Notes under the pieces: model-generated
The model's database searches: none
What the model saw: only the letters and a program-made list of their open reading frames with translations
What the model was told of the DNA's origin: nothing
Shown: one piece after another, positions 40,372 to 50,325 of the stretch
Layout: every line of letters begins with the position of its first letter
Numbering within the stretch: the first letter of the stretch is position 1
Made by a program: the position numbers and the translations under genes
Assembly: GCF_014192015.1 (NCBI RefSeq)
Contig: NZ_JACHXJ010000002.1
Location: 434,001-498,000 of the forward strand
DNA length: 64,000 bases
From: Paenibacillus rhizosphaerae
GTDB taxonomy: Bacteria; Bacillota; Bacilli; Paenibacillales; Paenibacillaceae
Reading direction: 5' to 3'

Positions 40372-41256
40372 ATGAACAAAGCACTGAAGAATCCTGCGCT
40401 CTACGTCCTGTTTATTCTTCCCTGCTTGATTTTGTTTGCCATGTTTTTTCTGTATCCGATTGTAAGCTCGATCCGTTACAGCCTAACGAGCTGGAACGGC
40501 GTATCCAGCGATCCGAAATTCATCGGCTTCGACAACTTCGTAAAGGCGCTGACGGAGAAGCGGTTTTGGACCGCGGTCCGGAATAACGGCTATTTCATTC
40601 TCTTTTCCTGCGGAATCCAGGTGCCGCTGATCGTCTTTTTTTCGCTGCTGATTGCCCATGTCAAAAAACTGAAGGGGCTGTACAAGACGGCGGTATTTTT
40701 GCCCTCGATCATGTCCACCGCCGTGATCGGCATCCTCTGGGGATTTATTTATGAGCCGAACATCGGGCTGCTGAACAATATTTTAAAAGTGTTCGGCATT
40801 GAACCGCTGTATTGGCTCTCCGACGAAAAATACGCGATGCTGTCCATCCTGATTACCAATGCCTGGCAGTGGACCGGCTTTTATATCGTCATGGTGCTCG
40901 CCGCCATTATTTCCATTCCCCGCGAGCTGGACGAAGCCGCCGCCATCGACGGAGCAACGGCCGTACAGCGGGCGTTCTCCATTACGCTGCCGCTCATTAA
41001 ACCGATCATCTCCGTCGTCATTATGCTGTCCATCGCCGGAGCGATGAAAGCCGCGGACATCGTCATCGTCATGACGAAGGGCGGACCGGCGGGCTCGACA
41101 GATGTCATGGCCACCTACATGATCAAATATGCCATTACGAACTTCAAATACGGTTACGGCAACAGCATTTCCGTTCTCATCTTCGTCTTTACATTAATAC
41201 TGACTGCCCTGTACCTGCTGTTGATTGCAAGGCGCAGCGAAAGGATTGAATACTGA
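40372..41256 (+). CDS. Sugar ABC transporter permease, MalF type
   Basis: A 294-residue inner-membrane permease with six predicted helices. The coupling motif is the EAA loop, here ELDEAAAIDGATAVQRAFSI followed by TLPLIKP, which contacts the ATPase. GGAGG is six bases before the ATG. It overlaps the next permease by one base (TGATG). No ATPase gene lies in this cluster, so a shared MsmX-type ATPase encoded elsewhere is expected. Confidence 0.94.
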   Translation: MNKALKNPALYVLFILPCLILFAMFFLYPIVSSIRYSLTSWNGVSSDPKFIGFDNFVKALTEKRFWTAVRNNGYFILFSCGIQVPLIVFFSLLIAHVKKLKGLYKTAVFLPSIMSTAVIGILWGFIYEPNIGLLNNILKVFGIEPLYWLSDEKYAMLSILITNAWQWTGFYIVMVLAAIISIPRELDEAAAIDGATAVQRAFSITLPLIKPIISVVIMLSIAGAMKAADIVIVMTKGGPAGSTDVMATYMIKYAITNFKYGYGNSISVLIFVFTLILTALYLLLIARRSERIEY

Positions 41257-42083
41257 TGACCAGGCTCAAAAAGCTGCTGCCCCACATCGTCCTGATGGCC
41301 TACTTGTTGGTTATTCTTTTCCCGTTCCTGTTCGTGCTTTTCTCTTCGGTCAAAAAGGATAACAATGCGATCGCCCTGAACCCGTTCGGCATTCCGAAGC
41401 AGTTTGCGCTAGGCAATTACGTGGAGGCATGGGTCAACGCCAAAATCAGCACCTATTTTTTCAACAGCCTGTATATCTCGATTCTGTCGGCCGTCGTATC
41501 CATCCTGATCGCCGCGATGTTTGCGTTTGCGATAACCCGCATGCGGCATTTTAAAATCAGCGCGCTGCTGTCCGGCCTGATCCTGATCGGCATGCTCATC
41601 CCGAACAATGCGCTTATGCTCCCGATCTATCTGCTTGTCCGCAAGCTTGGGATACTGGATACGCATCTGGCGCTCATCATTCCGTATATCGCCAACGCGC
41701 TCCCGTTCTCGGTCATCATACTGGCGGCGTTCATGCGATCCCTGCCCGGCGAAATCGAGGAAGCGGCCGTCATGGACGGGTTGAAAGCCCAGGGTATATT
41801 TGCTAGAATTGTCGTACCCCTGACGGTTCCGGCCATGGTTACGGTGTTTATCGTGAACTTCCTCGGCAACTGGAACGAATTTTTGCTAGCCAACTACTTC
41901 CTCTCCAATGATTCGCTGCGGACCCTCCCGGTCGGGATGGTGCAGTTCCGGGATCAATACCAGATGAATTACGCGCAGATGTCGGCCGGCATTGTCTACA
42001 GCGTCGTACCGGTCATCGTGATTTACGCGATCCTTCAGGAGAAAATCATTGAAGGCGTTACAGCAGGCGGTGTTAAGGGATAA
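41256..42083 (+). CDS. Carbohydrate ABC transporter permease, MalG type
   Basis: A 275-residue permease with six helices and the EAA loop IEEAAVMDGLKAQGIFARIV followed by PLTVPA. The C-terminal segment ends KIIEGVTAGGVKG, the classic MalG-family ending. It partners the MalF-type subunit. The two-component kinase gene follows after 19 bases, so importer and regulator form one unit. Confidence 0.95.
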   Translation: MTRLKKLLPHIVLMAYLLVILFPFLFVLFSSVKKDNNAIALNPFGIPKQFALGNYVEAWVNAKISTYFFNSLYISILSAVVSILIAAMFAFAITRMRHFKISALLSGLILIGMLIPNNALMLPIYLLVRKLGILDTHLALIIPYIANALPFSVIILAAFMRSLPGEIEEAAVMDGLKAQGIFARIVVPLTVPAMVTVFIVNFLGNWNEFLLANYFLSNDSLRTLPVGMVQFRDQYQMNYAQMSAGIVYSVVPVIVIYAILQEKIIEGVTAGGVKG

Positions 42084-42102
42084 CATGCAAAGAAATGGAT
42101 GA

Positions 42103-43956
42103 ATGCCAATGAATTTGCGGGTAAAATTGTTTACGGCATTTGTTACACTGATCATCGTTCCGCTGTGCGTGCTGGGCGTCGTTACCTTTATAGTGACCTC
42201 TCATTCGATTGAGACCAAATACAGCCGGCAGACGGAATATTCCCTTAAAGCCATCAGCTACAGCATCAACAGCGTGCTGAAGCAGATGGACAACGTGACG
42301 GATAACGGCATCGCAACCTCGGTGTTTCATATGGCGCTGATCGCCAAGGACCCGACCAAACAGGATTTGAACGATGCCGAGCAGCTGAACCTGAACAACA
42401 GCCAGCGCAACTTCCGGAGCCTGCTGTACAATCATCCTGCCATCAGTTATGCCTATCTGTACAACCTGCAGGGCAGCGGGCCATCGAGCACAGTCTCCAT
42501 TTTCACCAAGGAAGACTTTAATACGCTGTCATTTGAAGAGTTTAAAGCCCATCCGCTATATCAAGAGGTTATGGCCCTGAACGGGGTCCCCAAATGGCTC
42601 GGACCGCATGAATACCCGGAAATTACCGGATCCGACCCGGTGTTTACACAAATTCGGCTCATCAAGGAGCTGAGCTATTTTAAAAATATCGGGATCCTGG
42701 TGACCCAAATCAAAAACTGGGATATCGAGCTGATCTTCCGCAATTTGTCTTTAAACCGTGATATGCAGTCCACCGATTTTATGCTCGTGAACGATAAAGG
42801 ACTGATTCTGTACGATCCGAATAAAGTGCTGGACGGCCAGCCAATTCAGTCCGTGATGAAGAGGGACGTCAAGTTCGGCGGAGATTTTCAGAGCTTCAAG
42901 ACGGCGTTTAACGGGGAAAAAAGCATCGTTTCGATTTATCATATGAAAGAATATAACTGGAGCCTGGTTTCCGTCACATCGTGGAGCTCCCTGTCGCAGG
43001 AAACGCTGGTCTTTGCCAAATGGTTTATCGGCATTACGCTCGTCTGCCTTTTGGCGGCGGTGACCTTCAACATGGTCTTCATGAACCGAATTACGGGCTC
43101 GATCGCGGTCATCGTCCGCTTCATGCGTAAAGTGGAAGGCGGGGATTTCAATGTCCAGGTGCATCACCGGGGCAAAGACGAGCTGCATATTCTGGCGAAG
43201 GGCTTCAACGATCTGGTTGAACGGGTCAACGGCCTGTTTCAACAGATCCAGAAGGAGCAGAAGCAGAAGGCGAAGGCGGAGCTGCGGGTGCTCCAGGCCC
43301 AGATTAAACCGCATTTTCTGTTCAATACGCTCGAGTCGATCAACGTCCTTGCGGTTCAGAACGAAGGGGAGAAGGTCAGCGAAATGGTGCACCGGCTCGG
43401 TAACATTTTGCGGATCAGCATCCAGGACAATGAGGAGATTACGCTTGGCCAGGAAATCGAGCATTTGCAGAGCTATTTGGAAATCCAGAAATTCAGATTT
43501 CAGGATTTGTTTGAATATGAGATCGATATTCCGCTGGAGCTGCGGAGCCGCAGCGTGCTGAAGCTGACCCTGCAGCCGCTCGTCGAGAACTGCATCCAGC
43601 ACGGCTTTGAAGGGATCGGCTATAAGGGCATGATTTATGTGTCCTGCTGGAAAGAGCGAGGCCGGCTCGTTCTGGAAGTGCAGGACAACGGCATCGGTAT
43701 TAGTCCGCGGCAGCTGGCGGCTTTTGAATACATGAAGAGCGATAGCGGGGAACCGCCGGAAGAGAAGGACATGCAGGTGAACCACGAACGCAGGGGACTC
43801 GGTGTACGCAGCGTGGCCGACCGCATCCGGATTCACTACGGCGATGTATACGGGTTGTTCATTTGTTCGTCCGGCACCACCGGAACGATAATTCAATGTA
43901 TCATACCAGACAACGAGTGGAGGGACTTGGATGATTCTGAACGTGCTGCTGGTTGA
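42103..43956 (+). CDS. Sensor histidine kinase, YesM type
   Basis: A 617-residue kinase: transmembrane helix near the N-terminus, a large extracellular sensing domain (to about residue 300), a second helix, HAMP, and the His_kinase catalytic core. The phosphorylated His is in IKPHFLFNTLESINVL; the N box is PLVENCIQHGFE and the G box VQDNGIGISPRQ. YesM-type kinases govern polysaccharide utilisation, often through a binding protein. It overlaps its response regulator gene by 26 bases, so the pair is translated together. Confidence 0.95.
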   Translation: MPMNLRVKLFTAFVTLIIVPLCVLGVVTFIVTSHSIETKYSRQTEYSLKAISYSINSVLKQMDNVTDNGIATSVFHMALIAKDPTKQDLNDAEQLNLNNSQRNFRSLLYNHPAISYAYLYNLQGSGPSSTVSIFTKEDFNTLSFEEFKAHPLYQEVMALNGVPKWLGPHEYPEITGSDPVFTQIRLIKELSYFKNIGILVTQIKNWDIELIFRNLSLNRDMQSTDFMLVNDKGLILYDPNKVLDGQPIQSVMKRDVKFGGDFQSFKTAFNGEKSIVSIYHMKEYNWSLVSVTSWSSLSQETLVFAKWFIGITLVCLLAAVTFNMVFMNRITGSIAVIVRFMRKVEGGDFNVQVHHRGKDELHILAKGFNDLVERVNGLFQQIQKEQKQKAKAELRVLQAQIKPHFLFNTLESINVLAVQNEGEKVSEMVHRLGNILRISIQDNEEITLGQEIEHLQSYLEIQKFRFQDLFEYEIDIPLELRSRSVLKLTLQPLVENCIQHGFEGIGYKGMIYVSCWKERGRLVLEVQDNGIGISPRQLAAFEYMKSDSGEPPEEKDMQVNHERRGLGVRSVADRIRIHYGDVYGLFICSSGTTGTIIQCIIPDNEWRDLDDSERAAG

Positions 43957-44719
43957 TGATGAAGCCCCGATTTTGAACAATCTGAAAAGCGTTATTCCGT
44001 GGAGCGACATGCAGATGCAGGTGTACACCGCCCGGAGCGGACAGGAAGCGCTGGACATTTGCAGCCTCCATACTCCCGATATTGTGCTGTGCGACATTCG
44101 CATGCCCGTGATGGACGGCCTGACCCTGATCGGCGAGCTGCGCAGAAGCGGTTCCGCCGCCGAAATCATTCTGCTGACGGGATATCAGGAATTTGAGTAT
44201 GCCCGGCAGGCGATCAAGTATAATGTCAGGGAGTACATCTGCAAGCCGATCCACTACAAGGAGCTGGAGAATACAATTCGTTCCGCCCGTGAGGATATTC
44301 TCCGGAAACGGCGCAGCGACCCGTTCCAGGTGACCGTCGCCCGGATTGAGGAGGACAGCAGGGACAGCGGGGCCAGAAAGAGCCCGCAGCAGCTGATGTC
44401 GGAAGCGATTCTTTATATCGGAGAGCGGCTTGGCAGCGATTTGGGCATCGAGGAGCTGGCTGGACACCTGGGCATCAGCTGCAGCTATTTCTGCCTGCTG
44501 TTCAAAAATCACCTCGGCGTCACCTTCGTCGAATATTTGACCGGCAAACGGATTGAAACCGCTAAATATCTGCTTACGCACAGCGACAAAAGCATCACGC
44601 AAATCGGCAGCAGCATTGGCTACCAGGAGCGGAGGTACTTTACCAAGGTGTTCCAGCGGCACACCGGGCTGACGCCGTCCGAATTCCGTGACCAGACCAA
44701 GGGAAGATCGGCCGGGTAG
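43931..44719 (+). CDS. Response regulator, YesN type (receiver plus AraC DNA-binding domain)
   Basis: A 262-residue regulator: receiver with acidic DDE near residue 10, phosphoacceptor Asp in DIVLCDIRMPVMDGLT and the conserved Lys in ICKPI, then a linker and an AraC-type domain with two helix-turn-helix motifs, IEELAGHLGISCSYFCLLFK and ITQIGSSIGYQERRYFTKVF. It very likely activates the importer operon itself. RBS TGGAGGG precedes the ATG inside the end of the kinase gene. Confidence 0.95.
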   Translation: MILNVLLVDDEAPILNNLKSVIPWSDMQMQVYTARSGQEALDICSLHTPDIVLCDIRMPVMDGLTLIGELRRSGSAAEIILLTGYQEFEYARQAIKYNVREYICKPIHYKELENTIRSAREDILRKRRSDPFQVTVARIEEDSRDSGARKSPQQLMSEAILYIGERLGSDLGIEELAGHLGISCSYFCLLFKNHLGVTFVEYLTGKRIETAKYLLTHSDKSITQIGSSIGYQERRYFTKVFQRHTGLTPSEFRDQTKGRSAG

Positions 44720-44763
44720 GGGCGTACGGATAGAGCAATATATGAATAGGGAGTGGGCATGTC

Positions 44764-46377
44764 ATGTTAGTATCGGATCTTACGCTTGAGCAAAAAATCG
44801 GGCAAATGTTCATCTGCGGGTTCCACGCGCAGGAGCCGGATGAGCAAATCCGCCGTCTGATCGAAGAGTACCATGTGGGCGGCGTCATTTATTTCCGCCG
44901 GAACATCGGCGAGCCGGAACAAGTGGCCGCGATGTCTTCCTCCCTTCAGGAGATAGCTGCGAAGCAGGGGAAGCTGCCGCTGTGGATTGCTATTGACCAG
45001 GAAGGCGGCATGGTGGCCCGCATCGACCATCGGAGGGTGAGCCGCATTCCGGGAAATATGTCACTTGGGGCGACGGGAAACCCGGACTATACCTACCGGG
45101 TATCCGCCATCGGCGCTCAGGAGCTGCGCGCGCTTGGGATTAACATGAACTTCGCTCCTGTGCTTGACGTGAACAACAACCCGCGGAATCCGGTGATCGG
45201 CGTCCGATCGTTCGGCGAAGATCCGGAGAAGGTAGCTGAGCACGGCTCGGCCGCCATTCGGGCGTACCAGGAGCACGGTGTATCGGCGGCAGCGAAGCAT
45301 TTTCCGGGGCATGGCGATACCAGCGTCGACAGCCATCTGGGGCTGGCATCGGTGGAGCACGGCATGGAGCGGCTGCGCGAGGTGGAGCTGAAGCCGTTCG
45401 TCCGGGCGATCCGGGACGGGGTGGACGTCATTATGACGGCACATGTCGTCTTCCCGGCCATCGAGAAGGAGGCGGTTCCGGCGACGCTGTCCAAAGCGGT
45501 GCTCACCGGCCTGCTTCGTGATCAGCTCGGTTATGAGGGTGTCATCGTGACCGACTGCCTGGAAATGCACGCGATTGCTAAGCATTTTGGCGTGGGCGAA
45601 GGCGCGGTGCGTGCGGTGGAGGCGGGAGCGGACATCGTCCTGGTCAGCCATACGCTTCAGGATCAAATCGAAGCGATTGAAGCGGTCAAGGCAGCCGTGC
45701 GCAGCGGAAGAATTCCGGTAAGCGTCATTGACGCTGCCGTGAACCGGATCCTGAAGCTGAAGGAGAAGCGGCTGCAGCCCCCAGCTACCCAAGGAGGCGC
45801 GCCTGCCTTCCTTGAAAGGCATGAAAAACCGGAGACCGAGCGGCTGCTGCGGGAAGTGGCAGCGGGCAGCATTACGCTCGTCAAAGACGAAGGACAGCTG
45901 CCGCTTCAGGAGGACCAGCGGGTCCTTGTCGTGTGGCCGGAGCTCCGCTCGGAGACACAGGTAGATGAGCCGTGGACGGAAGTGAAGACCCTCGGACAGG
46001 CGCTGTCGGAATACATACAGGACGTAAATGAGCTGACGATCAGCGCGGAGCCTGATCTGCACGAGGTCGAACAGGTGCTGGCCGCCGCCCAAGGTTATCG
46101 CCAGATCGTCATCGCCACATACACGGCGGGTGGCGGGCTTCCTGCAGGTCAGCGCAGACTCGTCGAAGGGTTGATCGCGCTACAGCCACAGCGGCTCGTG
46201 GTAGCCTCAACGCGGAACCCATACGATCTGGCGGCGGTACCTGCCTCGCCGGCATACCTGTGCTGCTACGAAAATACGCCTTATTTTATGGAAGGGCTGG
46301 CTTCCATTCTAGCGGGGCATGCTAAGGCGGAAGGGGCGCTGCCGGTTAGCCTTGGCAGTCAAACCACGACGTCCTAG
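44764..46377 (+). CDS. nagZ: Beta-N-acetylhexosaminidase, glycoside hydrolase family 3 (NagZ)
   Basis: A 537-residue GH3 enzyme that removes terminal GlcNAc from muropeptides or chito-oligosaccharides. Signature KHFPGHGDTSVDSHLGL contains the NagZ catalytic His/Asp dyad, and VIVTDCLEMHAI holds the nucleophile Asp. An extra C-terminal domain (from about residue 370) resembles that of Bacillus NagZ. It has no signal peptide, so it acts on imported substrate. Its position after the importer and two-component genes points to uptake of cell-wall or chitin fragments. Confidence 0.93.
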   Translation: MLVSDLTLEQKIGQMFICGFHAQEPDEQIRRLIEEYHVGGVIYFRRNIGEPEQVAAMSSSLQEIAAKQGKLPLWIAIDQEGGMVARIDHRRVSRIPGNMSLGATGNPDYTYRVSAIGAQELRALGINMNFAPVLDVNNNPRNPVIGVRSFGEDPEKVAEHGSAAIRAYQEHGVSAAAKHFPGHGDTSVDSHLGLASVEHGMERLREVELKPFVRAIRDGVDVIMTAHVVFPAIEKEAVPATLSKAVLTGLLRDQLGYEGVIVTDCLEMHAIAKHFGVGEGAVRAVEAGADIVLVSHTLQDQIEAIEAVKAAVRSGRIPVSVIDAAVNRILKLKEKRLQPPATQGGAPAFLERHEKPETERLLREVAAGSITLVKDEGQLPLQEDQRVLVVWPELRSETQVDEPWTEVKTLGQALSEYIQDVNELTISAEPDLHEVEQVLAAAQGYRQIVIATYTAGGGLPAGQRRLVEGLIALQPQRLVVASTRNPYDLAAVPASPAYLCCYENTPYFMEGLASILAGHAKAEGALPVSLGSQTTTS

Positions 46378-46423
46378 GGAGCATGATGATCTGAAAGAAA
46401 AGGGCTTACGGAGTAGATTTACC

Positions 46424-46460
46424 AAAGGTTGGATGCCCAATTGGGATATCCTTCCTTTTT
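46424..46460 (+). terminator. Terminator after nagZ
   Basis: AAAGG and TGGAT pair with ATCC and CCTTT around a CCCAATTGGG core, with a T run. Confidence 0.65.
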
Positions 46461-46664
46461 CTTTTGCGCATCTGTAAAATCGATAGCAACTTTTCGGGGA
46501 ATGAAGCGTCTAATACTATGTCTTTTCAATGATATCAGAAAAAACATAACGCTTGATGGATCTGATGTCGGGGGGAACTAGCGTCAGCCTCTTTTTTTGT
46601 ATGGGGTCGGGAGGCTCGTTAGAGTAGAACGTGATTTAAAAATGGGAGCAGAAGGAGTCTGGAG

Positions 46665-49133
46665 ATGAATTTCAAGAAATTGACCATGATTGCAGTGTTA
46701 GCTGCATCACAAACCGCTCTGGTCTTGCCGGCCGGCGCGGAAACCGCGGTACAGGTCCAGCAAAATGCGGGAACGGTCCAAGGTGTAGACAATGCAGCGG
46801 CAAGCGCAGTCACCAATAACATCACGAGCAGTACAACCCATTCTGGCAATTCGGGCGCTGCAAGCACTAACGGTACTACAGGAACTGCAGGCACGTCCAG
46901 CACGACAGATACAACCGGGAATACAGGGGGAACGACTGGCACGCCGGGAACTGAAAGCGGTACAAGCAACACTACGACAACTACCGGCCAAGACACCACA
47001 GGTTCGGGAACCGCGGGAACGACCGGTAACGCTGAACAAGGCGCTGCTCCGAACGGCGGCACGACAGACGGAACAAGCACTTCCGATCAAACCGATGGCA
47101 GCACCGGGAACGCAAATGACGGTGGCCAAGCGGCGAACGGCCAAAACGCCGGCTCACAAGGAAACGAAGGACAGTCCGATGGCACGGCAGACGGCACCGC
47201 GATAACCACCGATCCGCAGGGGATTACGGCGACGGGAAGTACGACAACCGGTCAGGCCGGCCAGCTGATCCTCATGATGAACAGCAACAAAATGTACCAG
47301 GACGGCAAACTGTACTTGGCCGGGCAGCCGATGGCCGTCAAGAACGGAGTATCTTACGTGGCGATCCGCGCCATGGTGGAACGCGTTGGCCTGAAGCTGA
47401 CGTATGACGCCAAGACGAAAGAAACGATTATTATCAAAGATAACAACGAGCTCCGGTTCAAAACCAACAGCAGCAGCTACCGCGTCAACGGAGAGGCGAA
47501 ACCGATGAAGGGCCCTGCGTATCAGTACAAAAATACGTTTATGGTCCCGCTCACGTCGATCACGCAGGCGCTGGGCATTCCTTACACGGTCGACCAGCCT
47601 GGGAAGCGCGTCATTCTGAACCTATCGACGAAGCCGGTAGCGACGTTTAGCGTGGGTCCCACTGAGATTTTTGCAGGCGAAACGACGGTAAACTACATTT
47701 CCCAAGCGACCTCTCCTAACGGATTGCCAATCGTTGACGAGCGCTGGGAAGGGAAAGAGGACATGTTCCAAGAACCCGGACTGCATACGGTGACCCACTA
47801 TGTTCAGGATTCCAGCGGACAGTGGAGTGATCCGTACAGCATCACGGTGAACGTGCTCAAGCCGAACGAGCCGCCGGTGGCCAGTTTTACAACCGACAAA
47901 GAACAATACAAAATGGGTGAACTGATCACCATTACCGACCAGAGTACAGATGATGAAGACGCAATCGTCAGCCGCGAATGGCTGAACGACCGCAAGGCGT
48001 TCTTCCAGCCTGGACCTCAGACGATTCGGCTCAAAGTTACAGACAAACACGGCGCGGTAAGCGAGTTCCAGCAGACCGTTGTCATTACGAACGAAACGTT
48101 GTACACCGAAGATGAATTCAATAAGCTCTTCACGCCGGTGGGAGACAAATTTACGTTCAACGGCGGATCGGTGCCTAGCTGGAAAACAGCGGCCTTCACG
48201 ACAACTTCCGATCCAGCCACGCTGATCCGCAGCAACAGCCCGGAGACGGTATATTCCGAAGGCCTCCTGTATCAGGAAACGGCACTCGGAAGCACCCGGT
48301 TCATGCTCCACCATGTCAATGCGACCAACAAAAACATGCAGGTTTACGTCATTGCCACCAACACGATGCTCGATATGAACAACACGATCAACATCCAGAA
48401 CTTCGGCATGGGCGGACCAAGCCCGTATGCGACAGGTCACGGCAAAGCGTCCGTTATGCGTTACTTCGATTCCATGACGAGCGGTTCGGGCCGTCAAGAT
48501 ATCACCCTCGCTCCTGGCGAGAGCAAGGTCATTATGACCAATATCAACAATATTAAAATCAAACCGGGTGAAGGCATCTCCGTATTGGCGGATGCATTCA
48601 GCAACTATCCGGTCAAATACAGCGTCATTATGCTCGACGCCACGAAGGATCCGCTTCAGTCACTGCCATTCCTTCCGGCCCTTGATCGTGACGTTCATAA
48701 CCGGGGAACGTATCCGAATTCCGTCGTCAACATGTCTACCGACGAAGTGCTTGGCACCGGCGAAACGCGTATCGTTCTCGGTGATAACAACGTGGATCCG
48801 AACTTGAGGGGATTGGACGGGATTTATGGAACCGAAGCTTCCAATGCAGGCAACTTTGGTGTATTGTACAAAATCAAGCTGAACCGCGTCGCTCCGAATA
48901 CGCTGATTACGCTTAACCCGCGCGGCGGCGTATACAGCGGCATCCTGCTCGTGAACGGCCAGCAGGTGCAGGCAGCCAACAACAGCCAGGAAGTCAATGC
49001 GCCGAACGAAACGAGCGTTCTGTACCGTACCGGCAACTATGAGCAAAGCGTAGAAATTTGGTACACACCGGCGCCTGGCAGCAACCTGCCGATCAACCTG
49101 CTCCTGATGCCGATGCCCCAGATGAAGCAGTAA
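46665..49133 (+). CDS. Secreted stalk-domain protein with low-complexity linker and PKD-like domains
   Basis: An 822-residue secreted protein. A signal peptide (residues 1 to about 25, ending GAE) is followed by about 170 residues of Gly/Thr/Ser/Asn-rich sequence (for example TTGTAGTSSTTDTTGNTGGT at 46870-46930), then a copper amine oxidase N-terminal (stalk) domain with VSYVAIRAMVERVGLKLTYD and FMVPLTSITQALGI. Two PKD-like segments follow (YSITVNVLKPNEPPVASFTT; QTIRLKVTDKHGAVSEFQQT), and a C-terminal beta-rich domain not recognised. No anchor motif was found. Probably a cell-surface or matrix protein; ligand unknown. Confidence 0.82.
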   Translation: MNFKKLTMIAVLAASQTALVLPAGAETAVQVQQNAGTVQGVDNAAASAVTNNITSSTTHSGNSGAASTNGTTGTAGTSSTTDTTGNTGGTTGTPGTESGTSNTTTTTGQDTTGSGTAGTTGNAEQGAAPNGGTTDGTSTSDQTDGSTGNANDGGQAANGQNAGSQGNEGQSDGTADGTAITTDPQGITATGSTTTGQAGQLILMMNSNKMYQDGKLYLAGQPMAVKNGVSYVAIRAMVERVGLKLTYDAKTKETIIIKDNNELRFKTNSSSYRVNGEAKPMKGPAYQYKNTFMVPLTSITQALGIPYTVDQPGKRVILNLSTKPVATFSVGPTEIFAGETTVNYISQATSPNGLPIVDERWEGKEDMFQEPGLHTVTHYVQDSSGQWSDPYSITVNVLKPNEPPVASFTTDKEQYKMGELITITDQSTDDEDAIVSREWLNDRKAFFQPGPQTIRLKVTDKHGAVSEFQQTVVITNETLYTEDEFNKLFTPVGDKFTFNGGSVPSWKTAAFTTTSDPATLIRSNSPETVYSEGLLYQETALGSTRFMLHHVNATNKNMQVYVIATNTMLDMNNTINIQNFGMGGPSPYATGHGKASVMRYFDSMTSGSGRQDITLAPGESKVIMTNINNIKIKPGEGISVLADAFSNYPVKYSVIMLDATKDPLQSLPFLPALDRDVHNRGTYPNSVVNMSTDEVLGTGETRIVLGDNNVDPNLRGLDGIYGTEASNAGNFGVLYKIKLNRVAPNTLITLNPRGGVYSGILLVNGQQVQAANNSQEVNAPNETSVLYRTGNYEQSVEIWYTPAPGSNLPINLLLMPMPQMKQ

Positions 49134-49187
49134 GCGGATCATATTACGGAAGACAGCTATTATTCTTTTTATTCTTATAGGCAATGC

Positions 49188-49233
49188 AAAGACCCCCATC
49201 CACCGCAGCTGCGGTAGATGGGGGTCTTCTTTG
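49188..49233. terminator. Bidirectional terminator after the stalk protein
   Basis: AAAGACCCCCATC pairs with GATGGGGGTCTT around an inner CCGCAGCTGCGG palindrome. Confidence 0.9.
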
Positions 49234-49266
49234 TGTTTTTTATAATGCATTTGCTGCCGTATTGCT

Positions 49267-50325
49267 TTAGGAAGAGCTGCGGCTCTTCCATAACAGGAAT
49301 ATGAAGAACGGCGCGCCGACGGCCGATGTAAACACGCCGACCGGAATATCCAGCGGGGTGAACAGGTTGCGGGCGAGGACATCCGCCACGACGACGATGA
49401 TGGCCCCGCTTAAGGCACTGGCCGGAAGCAGGGAGCCGTAAGATGACCCGATCAGCTTCCGAGCGATGTGGGGGGCGAGGAGGGCGACAAAACCGATCGC
49501 TCCGCCTACGGAGATGCCGGCCCCGGCGAGCCCGACGGCCATGAAGAGCAGGATCGTCCGGTCGCGCTCCACCCGGCTGCCGGCCCCGGCGGCCAAGTCG
49601 TCGCCGAGCTGCAGCATGTTGATGCGGCGGGCGAAGATGAGGCTGAGCGCGCCCAGCACGATGAACCAGGGCAGCATCATGTTGACATGCTTCCAAGAGC
49701 TGCCGTAAACGCTGCCCAGCAGCCAGTTAAAGGCCTTCTGTGCGACGTCTGTCGGGCCTGTGACGAGCAGCATCGTGGAAATGGCCGAAGCTACCGCCCC
49801 GATGCCGACGCCGATCAGGACCAGCATGAGCGGGTTGACGCCCTTTTTCCACGAGAGCACATAAATCAGCAGCGTGGTGAGCGCTGCGCCGACAAAGGCA
49901 GCCGGCGGCAGCCAGAACACGCTGGCCGACGGAATCAGGGTAATGATGGCCGTCGTCGCGACGGAGGCGCCGCTCGTGACGCCCATAATGTCCGGGGAAG
50001 CCAGGGGATTACGGATTAGTCCCTGCGTAATCGCTCCGGACATGGCGAGGCAGGCCCCGACCAATGCGCCGACGATGACCCTAGGAAGCCTGAGCTTCTG
50101 CACGACCACGACGTCCAGCTTGTTCCCTTGGCCGAAGATCGCCTGGGTCACTTCCCAGGGGTTCACGTATTTCGTGCCGAAGCCGATGCTGATGATGACC
50201 GCAAGCAGCAGGACAATGGCCAGAATGATCAGGATAGCGATCTGGCGTCTCGATGTGAGAAAGGAAACCGCATCCCCGCCCATTCGGACGCTGACGGGGC
50301 CTTTCGGTCTGGATGAACGGCTCAT
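49267..50325 (-). CDS. Iron-siderophore ABC permease (FecCD family), second gene
   Basis: A 352-residue permease with about ten membrane helices: LRLPRVIVGALVGACLAMSG and LIRNPLASPDIMGVTSGAS are the family signatures, and GAIGFVALLAPHIARKLIG is the ATPase contact. ATG 50325 overlaps the stop of the preceding permease (ATGA) and is preferred over a long upstream frame that is a shadow. It pairs with the permease upstream. The ATPase gene is not here. Confidence 0.95.
   Translation of the reverse strand: MSRSSRPKGPVSVRMGGDAVSFLTSRRQIAILIILAIVLLLAVIISIGFGTKYVNPWEVTQAIFGQGNKLDVVVVQKLRLPRVIVGALVGACLAMSGAITQGLIRNPLASPDIMGVTSGASVATTAIITLIPSASVFWLPPAAFVGAALTTLLIYVLSWKKGVNPLMLVLIGVGIGAVASAISTMLLVTGPTDVAQKAFNWLLGSVYGSSWKHVNMMLPWFIVLGALSLIFARRINMLQLGDDLAAGAGSRVERDRTILLFMAVGLAGAGISVGGAIGFVALLAPHIARKLIGSSYGSLLPASALSGAIIVVVADVLARNLFTPLDIPVGVFTSAVGAPFFIFLLWKSRSSS

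Noticed and set aside
46790..47260. Repetitive sequence as a CRISPR or tandem repeat array
   Set aside because: Repeats are short, irregular and in frame; they encode a Gly/Thr/Ser/Asn linker and lack spacer structure.
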